Origin: Tetramitus jugosus
Taxonomy: Eukaryota > Heterolobosea > Eutetramitea > Acrasida > Vahlkampfiidae
Reading direction: 5' to 3'
Assembly: GCA_937625935.1 (NCBI GenBank)
Contig: OW569361.1
Span: forward strand, 461,390-525,389
DNA: 64,000 nt
Made by a program: the position numbers and the translations under genes
Shown here: in pieces, positions 10,067 to 19,367 of the stretch
How the letters are laid out: the number at the start of each line of letters is the position of its first letter
How positions within the stretch are numbered: position 1 is the first letter of the stretch
Notes under the pieces: model-generated
Databases searched by the model: none
Told to the model about the DNA's origin: nothing
Seen by the model: only the letters and a program-made list of their open reading frames with translations

Positions 10067-10330
10067 TCATTGTTGCCATCATTTTCTATTATCACTTTAG
10101 AATCTTCCATTGCTCTCCTTTTCATGATGATGAATGGTGTGAGAATGGGGTTGGTGTTGATAGGAGAGATGGTATTCTTGTTGTTCAACTCTAATTGTTT
10201 TAATAATCCTTGTTCACTCGGTTTCTTGCTAAACAACCAAAATCTCGTAACTATCTTGGTTGTTATTAAAAACAACCAAAAAATTGCTCTGCCTATGTTG
10301 AGAAAAGACAGCTAGGAGTATACGCTGGGG

Positions 10331-10486
10331 ATGCTCGGAATCGAAACACAAGCGATCAAGCAAGTAGCGAAGGGTTTGAAGAAGAGTGGTGTAAATGAGG
10401 AGCTCAACACTAAACGGAGGTGTTTAGAGGTGATACATCATCTCTTCACAAACGCCAAAGAACTTGATGGTTGTTGCGAACATTAA
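10331..10486 (+). CDS. Small open frame, 51 residues, unrecognised
   Basis: ATG at 10331 to TAA at 10484-10486. The encoded peptide is helical and charged (AIKQVAKGLKKSG, then KRRCLEVIHHLFTNAKEL) with typical protein composition. A TAG lies just upstream in frame. It may be a real short gene, a surviving exon, or a remnant of the duplicated RWP-RK unit in which it sits. No family is recognised. Confidence 0.3.
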   Translation: MLGIETQAIKQVAKGLKKSGVNEELNTKRRCLEVIHHLFTNAKELDGCCEH

Positions 10487-10572
10487 CGACCCCGTAGTGA
10501 GCAATTAAGTACCGCAAGTACAATCAACAAAAAACTAAATGCGCAACGTTGGTTGTATTAGAGTTATTGCTT

Positions 10573-11409
10573 CTAACACATTTTTTGATGTTTTCTGTTG
10601 GTTTCTCCCTCCATAGATCCATCACTGGTAGATGTACCACCATCTAGTTGCAAGAATCTTCTCTCTCTATTGAGAATTTTCTTTGTTCCTTGCTTGGACG
10701 AAGATGAGTGAATGGAGCACTGGTTTGGAGATTGCGTTGATGTTCCACCCCTTGGCACATACCTGAAGAATTTAATATTACGAGGTCCTTTTCCATTGAT
10801 CGAGGAATTTCTTTGTGAATCATATTGGATAGCTAACAGCTGTTGTTCTTGGATACTCATGGAAAAGAGACGAGTCAGAGTTTGTACAGTATTAGGGCAG
10901 AGTTCCTTCTCACTCCTTGACTCCTCTTCATTGACCAAATGCCAAACACTTCTTCTCCTTTTATCTTGTGTCAGTTGGTACGGCCATCGACCGATATCCA
11001 ATTGATAAAATCTCCTTTTCAGTGTTGACAAGGAAACACCCAACTTCTGGGCTGCCAGTCGCTGAGGGAAATAGAAGTACTGTTCCATCTCATCTCTCTG
11101 GATTTGAATTTTGTTTCGAAATGAGGTTGGTTTGAATGGGTTCATGACCCTACAGCAAGTGCCTGTTGCATTGTTTCTTTCAGTTTGAGAGGAAGAGAAT
11201 TCTTCAGTGGAATTCATCCTAGACTTGGTTACTCGTTGTTGATGAGCTTCTGTTGCCATATGAAGAGATGAGACCATTGTTTTCAAGGTTCGATTAAGAG
11301 AGAGTGTCTGAGTAGTTTTGTTAGTTGCTACATCGATATGAAGGGATGCAGGACTATAAATCTCTGAGCAAAACAACAAGAATTTACTTCGACACATGGA
11401 CTTCATCAT
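10573..11409 (-). CDS. RWP-RK-like putative transcription factor
   Basis: Residues about 112-160 contain AAQKLGVSLSTLKRRFYQLD followed by IGRWPYQLTQDKRRR. This is the RWP-RK arrangement: a small helix-turn-helix with 'LGVSxTTLKRxC/F', then the RWP motif. Here RWPYQL replaces the usual RWPYRK, so the final RK pair is lost at that place, although basic residues follow. The N-terminal 100 residues and the C-terminal 110 are Ser/Thr/Gln-rich and probably disordered. RWP-RK proteins bind DNA and in plants control nitrogen response and gamete genes. The target here is unknown. The gene is bracketed by the R1/R2 repeats, and a fragment of a second copy lies at 9933-9970. Confidence 0.62.
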   Translation of the reverse strand: MMKSMCRSKFLLFCSEIYSPASLHIDVATNKTTQTLSLNRTLKTMVSSLHMATEAHQQRVTKSRMNSTEEFSSSQTERNNATGTCCRVMNPFKPTSFRNKIQIQRDEMEQYFYFPQRLAAQKLGVSLSTLKRRFYQLDIGRWPYQLTQDKRRRSVWHLVNEEESRSEKELCPNTVQTLTRLFSMSIQEQQLLAIQYDSQRNSSINGKGPRNIKFFRYVPRGGTSTQSPNQCSIHSSSSKQGTKKILNRERRFLQLDGGTSTSDGSMEGETNRKHQKMC

Positions 11410-11500
11410 AGTCGAAGGAGAAAATGAGGGCTAAGCGAAAGGGGCATTGACAACGAAACGAGAAACATCGAAGGTAATCGATGATGAGCTTTCACGAAGT

Positions 11501-11578
11501 GATTTGATTTGATTTCGACTGATTAGGGATGAACTCAACATACGTATGTTGATGTTTGTTTATCGATGACCGATCTGA
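11501..11578. repeat. Repeat R2: partner of R1 with inverted inner segment
   Basis: The left part (11501-11537) is a direct copy of R1's left arm. The right part (11538-11578) is an inverted copy of R1's right part (reads AACATACGTATGTTGATGTT, then TATCGATGACCGATCTGAG). The core AACATACGTATGTT is itself a perfect 14-base palindrome. After it a short frame reads DALFFDTMRDWESKNEIADL and stops at 11687; it may be a gene remnant. Confidence 0.65.
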
Positions 11579-11776
11579 GGATGCGTTATTCTTCGATACA
11601 ATGCGAGACTGGGAATCGAAGAATGAAATTGCTGATCTTTATTTGAGAATGAAGCGAAAGGATCATATGTATTACACTTTGGGATAACAGATAGCGCCCT
11701 CACTCCTATACTTGACTACATCTAAAACGAGTCAAAGGGTATGAAATAGAGTCGTTCGATTCATTTGGTTACCCCT

Positions 11777-12271
11777 TTAGTTGGACAGGACGATTCTTCC
11801 TACTTGGCTTGTGACTATCTTTTGATAGGTGATACGCATCAGAGTATGAAAGGTTCCAATGTTTGGATACACCCAAGATTGAGAAAACCCTTGAATAGAC
11901 AACAATAATTGTGTAACTATTGCATCTTTCCCCGGATACGTGTTACTATGACTACTTATCCCTGGGATAGTTAGTCCTTGCCACCTTTGGTTTACCCATG
12001 AACACTTAAACTGGGTATCACCAGTTAAAATGGTTCTGCGGAAATATTTTTCCATAGGTGTATGTTCCAGCAAGCATGATTGTTCATTTATTGTCTTTCT
12101 ATGGGAGTGGTCGTCACTCACGCAGCTTCTCTTGTGTCCCGACGGTACAACGTATACTACTTCACGATTATTGAAACAAAGGACGCTTCCCTTCTCCTTC
12201 TGTAGTTCCGCTTCCACATTTAGTCTCCATCGGATCCAATCGACATCTATCTCGTGCAAAATGTTCCGCAT
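11777..12271 (-). CDS. Doubtful 164-residue open frame, possibly a mobile-element remnant
   Basis: The frame is open from just after a TAG upstream of 12271 to 11777. Its composition is plausible (Trp-, Arg- and Glu-rich start DWIRWRLNVEAELQKEK), but I find no family signature. Surrounding frames are broken. It lies in the disturbed island between the RWP-RK gene and the coiled-coil gene and could be a fragment of a decayed transposase. It could also be chance. Confidence 0.25.
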   Translation of the reverse strand: MRNILHEIDVDWIRWRLNVEAELQKEKGSVLCFNNREVVYVVPSGHKRSCVSDDHSHRKTINEQSCLLEHTPMEKYFRRTILTGDTQFKCSWVNQRWQGLTIPGISSHSNTYPGKDAIVTQLLLSIQGFSQSWVYPNIGTFHTLMRITYQKIVTSQVGRIVLSN

Positions 12272-12410
12272 TTGTGGCAGTAGCGTTGGTACAGTCCTAT
12301 GTTTAGCCCAGGAGTTGTCTCCATACTAGCAGTGGCTTTGGCAACTTCTTTCTCCGTATGGGAACCTGTTTGTTGTCTACTTGTTAATTTATTGTTGAAT
12401 GCCTTGATGA

Positions 12411-12761
12411 TCATGTGATCTCTCGATGTATCTTGAGAGTGGCCGTGGTCTTTACCTTGTTCTCTCCGCTGAGCACTGCTCGTGCATAGGTTTCATCACC
12501 CATAACCACGAAAGCAGAGTTTCGCTTCTTGAGCTCAGTGGAGACCTTATCAGGTTCCAGCAGCTTATTGATGTCGTCAACTGGCATGTTCTTTATTTCA
12601 TCGGCAATCTCTTTTCTTGTCCAATCAACATGTCGCAGCTGCCTTGCCAAAGATGACAGAGTGGACGCCATCATCGTTGCCAGCAATGACGATCTCTCTG
12701 TCACTTGGGGCTGAGTCTTTCTGTGCAGTGGCAGTGGTCTTCTTAAAGGCAGCTTATACAA
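12411..12761 (-). pseudogene. Broken gene fragment with a frame change
   Basis: The lower part of this frame (about 12650 down to 12411) reads as convincing protein: HVDWTRKEIADEIKNMPVDD, then a Lys/Leu-rich helix and VVMGDETYARAVLSGENK. The upper part reads better in another minus frame (DREIVIAGNDDGVHSVIFGK), which then hits a stop. A single indel near 12650 would reconcile them, so I read this as a decayed or misassembled gene piece. No family is recognised. Confidence 0.35.
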
Positions 12762-12873
12762 CCATTGGTTACTTACATCTTTTTCTTGCAGTAAAATTTC
12801 TTTAACTCATTTCCCCGGTTCATTTACAGAAAAATCAACACAGAATTTTTTTGCAGCTTGCCGTCCAACAAAA

Positions 12874-13923
12874 ATGCACAGTCCAAATTCAAGTGGTAGT
12901 TTTTTGGGATCACCAGTGTCCAGTGGTAGTGCTGTGATCCTTCAAAAATTTGACTTGAAAAACAAGGAACTAAAGAGAATAACAGAAGAATTAACAAGTG
13001 AATTACTAGGGTCTCAAAATGTTTGTTTCTTTCACACATGTTGTTGTGTTTAGTTAGAGATGAAGTAGGTGTGAAAGTGTGATACTAACGAGTCTGCTGT
13101 ACAGGAGAATCGATTATTGAAACAAAGGATTGAAGCTCTGCTCAAGGTTCAAGAAGAGAATACGAAGTTTCAGAATCAAGTTAAGATGATGAATGACAAG
13201 AATGATATTCTGTTGAAAGATAAGAAAATTGTGGAGGAAAGAGTGGATTATCTCTTGTCAAGACTGGGACAAACTGATTCTTCTTCAGAGGGTGCAGAGA
13301 GAAACACTTTGGCCAAGTTAGATGAGATATCCAGTTTGATTGATCACCAGGTGGCTCAGAATGGTGATGTAGCTTCATTGTTGAGAAACGCGGAGCACTT
13401 GAATGAAGTTTACAAACAAGATTTAGTGAAGAAGGAAACTGAGATGAAGAAATTGGTGGAGGAACACGATAAACGAGTACACGAGATGCAAGAGAAGTAT
13501 GAAAGGGAAATGGAATCGATTGAGCAGAGAGGAACCGATTTAACGAACCTCTTTGAAGAAGAAAAGGAGAAACTAGCTTCGAGAATGGAGGAATTGAAGG
13601 AGGAGTTTGAGGCTACCGAGTCGAAACTAATGTCAGATATTGAAGCCCTAAAGGCAACTGTCAACGAACAAAGCAGCCTCATCCAGGAGTTTGAAGCCAA
13701 CAACAGTGAACTGAACACTAGATTGATAGAAACAGAGGACAGGGCAAGAGTCAGAGAGGCAGAATTGCTTGCTGATATCGAGTCGATGAATCAGAATACT
13801 GAAAATCTAATGAACGAAATTGTCTTGCTGCAACAAGCAATCGAAGAGCAAACAACTGACGCAGACTCAGAAATCATCAAACTGAAGGACCTCATCGAAA
13901 CGAGAGACGAAAACTCGTTCTAA
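12874..13923 (+). CDS. Coiled-coil protein (two exons)
   Basis: Exon 1 is 12874-13020 and exon 2 is 13105-13923, separated by an 84-base intron. The intron has a GTTTGT donor, a TACTAAC-type branch site at 13083-13089 and a CTGTACAG acceptor. The join is phase 0 and gives about 321 residues. Exon 1 starts MHSPNSSGSFLGSP and continues into a helix (LKNKELKRITEEL). From there almost the whole protein is heptad-patterned and Glu/Lys-rich, so it should form a long coiled coil. No head or anchor domain is visible, so the role (structural, Golgi or cytoskeletal) cannot be assigned. It ends 55 bases from the importin-5 stop (convergent). Confidence 0.72.
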
Positions 13924-13978
13924 TTGCAAACAACATCGCTTGTCGTTGTATTATGTATAAATATCGTTGTTCCATAGT

Positions 13979-16900
13979 TTATTGCATAATGGCTTGCAAC
14001 TTTTGTTTCTGTTCGTTGGTGAGGGCACTTGTTGCCTGTTGGAAGAACTGTGGCTGTTGGCTCATTTGCTTTAGCAATTGAACAATGACAGTCTGTGTCT
14101 CTGCGCTGACGGCTTGGGTGTTCACGATATCAGCAAACACTTGAAGGATTTTAGGGATGTTGGAGTGATTTTGTCCCAAAATGACAGCATTGTTCTGTTG
14201 GACTTGAGCGACCAAGTGGTTGTGAACAATCTTGGCTTCAATCATGTCACCGCCAACAGGAAGTGCACCTAACCAGGTTTGGGTCACTTGTGGCATGTGT
14301 GCTGATATGTATGGGTTGTTGCTTCTATATAGAATAAACTTGAACAACGCCGACACAGCATTAGCAGTTGCAGCCTTGGCTTCTCTCTTCTTGGCATCAG
14401 CACGCAGAATGACTGATCCTAGAACTTCAACAGCCTTTTGTACAACTTGCTCGAAAGGTTCTCCAGCGAATTGGGCGCAAGCACCAATACCGTAAACAGC
14501 AGCTTGTCTGACTTCGTGGTTGTTATGGACAGCATAAGTTAGCAGAGCAGGAATCATACGATCAAAGAATTGGTGGCTCAAGTTTCCACCATTTTCAACA
14601 AAATCGCAAACGATGCAGAGAGCAACTCTGTGTTCATCGTCACCAAAGTCGTTTCCTAGCAGATTGTTGAACAATGGCCACAAACCATTGATAAAGTATG
14701 GGATAAAGTTCTTGTTGGTCTTCATCAATTGACCAATAGATTCAGCAATAATGGTCAAGAAACGCTCCTCCTCCAATGCGTCGTCATCCAAACGAGCTTG
14801 TTCTTCTTCATCCTCCTCGGTTTGCATGCTCTTGATCACTTCTTGTCTTCTCTCAATACTTGCCAAGATTGAGGTCTTGTAGATCTCAATAATGGTCAAA
14901 ATTTGAGCTTCGGTCAAGCTGTTCTCTCCCATAATCTTCACTGAATCAGTCAATGACTCAATCATGACGAGAGAAGTGTGAACTTCACTCTCCTCCTTCA
15001 ATGCGTCCAATAGGTTTGTCATGATGGAATCATACAAGGCACGCAATTGAGCAGGTTCACACATGTTCTTCTCAATGGCAGCCTTGACAGCAACCAAGAA
15101 TTGTGGAAGAATAGCAGCGGCGTTCTCACGAACGTCTTCCATGTAGGCGAATTCAAGCAATGGAACCATAACCTTGTAGACAGAGTCAATGTATGGAAGG
15201 AAGAGCTCCTTCAAGTCAGTCACATACGAGTGCAACAAGTGGCATGCAAGAGACTTCTCTTCCAGTGTGGAAGTACGGATGCTGATTCTCTTTCCACCCA
15301 ATCCCTTAAGATTGAATGTAATAGACTCCATACCTTCTTGTTCGCCTTCATCTTCCTCATCAACGTCAGTGTAGACAACTTCAGGTTCAACACCAGCAGC
15401 ATTCAACAAGTATGGCATGATAAAGTTCAAGTATGGCACAAAGTCAGCACCCAAGCACTTGGCAATACGAGCATAAGCTTGCAAGATTTGGTATTGTTGT
15501 GGATCGTCATTTTCGAATCCTTGTTGTTGAGTTCTCATCAACAATTCCATCGTATCACGTGCATCATTACCGAAAATTTCCTTTCCGACAGCAACACCAA
15601 TCAAACTGATGGCTTCAATGGCTCTTGCCTTCAATTGTCTGTCTTCCTTTCCGTTGGCTTGCAATAGAATTTGCTTCAACAGAGGAACAAAGTCATTGTA
15701 GTACTTCATGAACAACTTTTCAGCGCAGTCAGCAACAGCAGAGATGGCAGACAAGGATTGTTCTTGGCAGTATCTGTGTCCACTCTTCAACAAGTTCAAC
15801 AATCGGAACAACAACTGATCCATGTATGGTTGAATGAATTGTTTGTCGCACTCTTCAACAAAGTTGACAATGGCAGTAGCTGCGTGAGCCTTCACCTTTG
15901 GCAATGCGTCATCCATTCCCTTCATCAATGCAGGGATAATCAAATGATGATACTTTTCTTGGAAAATGCCTTGGAAATCAGTGGACAATTGAGCAGAACA
16001 GTGAATGGCAGCATATCTGACTCTTGGGTGAGGATCGTTGAACAAACTGACAACCATTTGAATAATTTGATCCAAATGATTCTCATATTGTTCATAGCAG
16101 CCTTCAGCAGTCTGTGAAATGGTCATCAAACCAGTGTGTCTGTGTTTCCATTCAGCATTGCTCAAGAATTGAGGAATGTACTTGAATGCGACAGGTTGAA
16201 CCAAATCACCACCCAGTGCCAATGACATTCTGTCCAAACTCTCCAGACCGACATCATAATTGGTCAAATCCATCTCGTCCTCCACAAAAGTAGATGCCCA
16301 TTCTTCGTCATCGTGCTCCAAATCAAGCATCAGTGTCATGCAGAATGGGAACAAACTGTCGACAAAGCTTGGAATCTTTTGAATCGTCTTTGGAATGCTC
16401 TCAGTGGTCGAGATGATAAACTCGACAGCCAAATGCCGGATTGCATCATCCAAATCAGCAGTCTTTGCAATTTGGAACATGGCAGAGATGACTGGATTAA
16501 TTTGTTTTTGCAAAAAGGATGCCTTGTGAACTGCAATCTCGATAAAGTTTTCAATGGCAGTGGATGCTCCTTCTTCGTCCTTGTTATTCAACAATTGTGC
16601 AATCGTCTGCAACATATGTCCAATCAATTCCTGGAAGGCAGCAAAGTGCTTCTTCTCCAATGACAAAATAACGGAGCAGGTTGCTTCCAAAGCAGCCAAA
16701 CGAACCATTGGGTTCTTGTCGTCTTGCAAATTTGCTGCAAAAATGTCTCTGAATCCAACCATATATGAATCGGAATTGGCGTTTGACAACATGACTGAAG
16801 ACAAATGATTAAAGATACCAAGAGCATTTTCTCTGAGCATTGGAGATGGGCTCTTTGCCCAGTTGAACATGGTTGGAATGAATTCAGGGAATGAATCTGA

Positions 16901-17484
16901 GATAAAGTCAATTAGGAGTAGTAGTGGAAAGAAAGACGTTAGCTCACTGAAAAAAAAAATCACTTCGACCATCACAAAATGGAAAAAAAAAAAGCAAGAG
17001 AGAGAGACACACATACTTTCTTCCAACAAACCAGCAACAAAGTTGGAAACAGTGTAAACCAACTTGGAGCGAATGTGACCAACCTTCTCTTCCTGTAGAG
17101 CACCCAACAAATCAGCCTTCACTGCCTGCTTTGAGTTGTCTGAAAGCTTTGGGAAGATTGAATCCTCAGAAGAGATACATTTACGCAACAAAACAATGGC
17201 CAAACTTCTCAACTAAGAAACATTAGCAAAAAAAATTTCAATTTTTTGTAATGTCGGCGGCGCAAAATAAAATGCCGACAAAAAGAATTTCACACGCAAG
17301 GTGCGATCAAACGTACCTCTTCTTGTGTAGAAAAACGCAAAACTGATATCAAGGCGCTAACACAGTTGTCTGGTTGTTCTTGTTTCAGTTTGTTGAATGT
17401 AGCTTCGGCTTGGTTTCTAATCTCATTGTTGGTGTGGAGAATGGCAACAAGCAAATTTTCAAAGTCTTTGTTTGGGGCTGACAT
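13979..17484 (-). CDS. IPO5: Importin-5 / Kap121-type karyopherin beta (three exons)
   Basis: Exons on the minus strand are 17484-17317, 17212-17017 and 16896-13979. Introns are 17316-17213 (GTACGT..TTAG, phase 0) and 17016-16897 (GTATGT..CTCAG, phase 1). The joined product is about 1093 residues, the normal size for this family. It begins MSAPNKDFENLLVAILHTNN, matching the RanGTP-binding N-terminal HEAT repeats. HEAT repeats continue throughout, with the acidic DVDEEDEGEQEG loop typical of importin-5 and VRYAAIHCSAQLSTDFQ in the middle. The protein carries ribosomal proteins, histones and other cargo into the nucleus. Both introns fall in the first 10% of the gene. Confidence 0.95.
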
Positions 17485-18117
17485 TATTGTTTTGTGTGAA
17501 AAATGTTGTTTTTTGAGTGATGTTTTTTTTTCGTTTTGTTTTGTCGATTTGTCAAGATGAGAATTGAAGGGGAAATAAAAATGTTGTGTGATAAAAGTGA
17601 AAGGCACAAAACTTTTGAGCGACACGACAATAATTCGCCGCATGAAAGTTCAAGGTCAACCATTTTTGTTGAACTCAAAATGTTCGTTGAAGTGAAGAAA
17701 ACTGTAAATGCAGCTGACGAGGAAAATGGAAAATGGAATATGCTATTGCCCACCCTTGGGATTTCCTTGAATGAAAACAATGGAAAGGAGTCGAAGTCGA
17801 ACCTCCTCACCAACAAGCCGTTGTGTCCTATCAACCTCATCTGTCATTCTGATCCGAATGGAGTGACGTGGGAGCGTTCGACGGACTTTTGGTAAATGCG
17901 GCCAAATTGACGACGTCTAACAGGGATTTGGATGCTGGACCGGGCGACGTCTGCAGAAATCTGAAGGTGTGGTGAACTCTTCAGCACGGAACACCCCTCT
18001 CTGCCTTGCTCTACAACTCTCCACTCTTTATAAAGCTGACACCATTTTCCACACAGGGATAAACAACAAAAACCAAAACACATTAGACCTACAATCTACA
18101 CACACATAACATTCAAC
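17485..18117. promoter_or_regulatory. Divergent promoter region, importin-5 (left) and lectin (right)
   Basis: No convincing gene is seen in 633 bases. A TATA-like TTTATAAA sits at 18027-18034, about 85 bases before the lectin ATG, followed by a CA-rich leader. This fits a strong promoter for the lectin gene. The 17536-17895 open frame has poor composition and I do not call it. Confidence 0.4.
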
Positions 18118-19077
18118 ATGGGCATCAAATCACAAAGAAGATACATTCTCGTTAACAAGGCCAACGGTAAGGCTCTTGACTGGAACTTTGCAGCAGCAGC
18201 TCAACTCTCCTCCAGCCACCCAAGAATCTTCCTGTACAATGAGTCTCCAAACTCTGCCAACCATCACTGGCACATTGAGAAGCAACCGAACGGCAACTAC
18301 TTGATCAAGACTGGTAATGGTCAATATGCACTCGATGGTAACACTGGTGTTCCTCAAGCTGATCCATCTCATCCAGCTCCATTCCTCTACACTCCTGTTC
18401 CATCCGCTGCCAACCACAGATGGAGATTTGAAAAGGTCGGAAACAAGACTTTTGTCATTGTGAATGAGTCGACTGGACTTGCTTTGGACGGTAATGTCGA
18501 CGCAACTCGTTCCCATGACCACAACTTGAAGACTCCATTCTTCTACACTCCAGTTCACTCTGCACCTAACCATCAATGGGTTCTCAAGAAGGCCAACACC
18601 CCTCACGGCCATCAAGAAAGATATCACATTGTCAATGTTGCCACCCAAAAGGCATTGGATTGGAACACTGGTGCAGCAGCTCAATTGTCTCATGGTCACC
18701 CAAGAGTCTTTGTCTATCACCCATCTCCACAATCTCAGAACCATCATTGGATCATTGAGAAGCAATCCAATGGAAACTACTTGATCAAGACTGGTGACAA
18801 CAGATTGGCACTTGATGGTAACACTGGTGTACCAAACGTTTCACCTTCTCACCCAGCTCCATTCCTGTACACTCCAGTACCTTCTGCTGCCAATCACAGA
18901 TGGAGAATTGAGAAGGTTGCCAAGAAGCGTTACATTATCATCAATGAAGCTAACGGTTTGGCTTTGGACGGTAATGTCGATGGTGCTCCACAACACGATC
19001 ACAACTTGAAGACTCCATTCTTGTGGTCCCCTGTTCCATCTGCACCAAATCACTTGTGGGAATTGAGAGAGTTGTAA
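18118..19077 (+). CDS. Ricin-type beta-trefoil lectin, six repeats (two trefoils)
   Basis: The 319 residues consist of six units of about 50 residues, each ending in NHHW, NHRW, NHQW or NHLW. These correspond to the QxW signature of ricin B-type beta-trefoil repeats. Units 1-3 and 4-6 form two nearly identical halves: YALDGNTGVP and NGNYLIKTG recur in both. This points to duplication of a whole trefoil. There is no signal peptide, so the protein is cytosolic or leaves by an unconventional route. The likely ligand is a sugar; which one cannot be read from sequence. Codon usage is strongly biased to one choice per residue, and a TATA box plus an AATAAA at 19195-19200 fit high expression. Only the binding role is supported. 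Confidence 0.82.
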   Translation: MGIKSQRRYILVNKANGKALDWNFAAAAQLSSSHPRIFLYNESPNSANHHWHIEKQPNGNYLIKTGNGQYALDGNTGVPQADPSHPAPFLYTPVPSAANHRWRFEKVGNKTFVIVNESTGLALDGNVDATRSHDHNLKTPFFYTPVHSAPNHQWVLKKANTPHGHQERYHIVNVATQKALDWNTGAAAQLSHGHPRVFVYHPSPQSQNHHWIIEKQSNGNYLIKTGDNRLALDGNTGVPNVSPSHPAPFLYTPVPSAANHRWRIEKVAKKRYIIINEANGLALDGNVDGAPQHDHNLKTPFLWSPVPSAPNHLWELREL

Positions 19078-19367
19078 GCGATGAAGCGCTTGCCTTTGCT
19101 TTCTTGTTCCATTTTTTTTCTTACAAAAAAGTGCAAAATCTTTTTTGTGTGAAAATGTATTTGCTATATGTATGGTGTAATTCTATGGAAAATGAATAAA
19201 TGAAGATCGATAGAGCTCTTTTGTTCACATAACAAGTTCTTTATTGTTGTATTGTTTCTTCTAGCTTTTTTGTCTTTGGTTCGTTCTGGTGAGTGCACCA
19301 ACCAGGAGTTCACAACAAAGTCGAACACAACCAACCAAAATCTGAAAAACAAACATAAAAAGAAGAA

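Noticed and set aside
12030-12329. Plus-strand frame of 99 residues
   Set aside because: Antisense of a doubtful minus frame and ends in Ser/Phe-rich low complexity.
15047-15667. Plus-strand frame of 206 residues
   Set aside because: Antisense of importin-5 HEAT repeats, with no independent signature.
17536-17895. Plus-strand frame of 119 residues between importin-5 and the lectin
   Set aside because: Composition is not protein-like, it overlaps the importin-5 leader, and no start context or family is seen.
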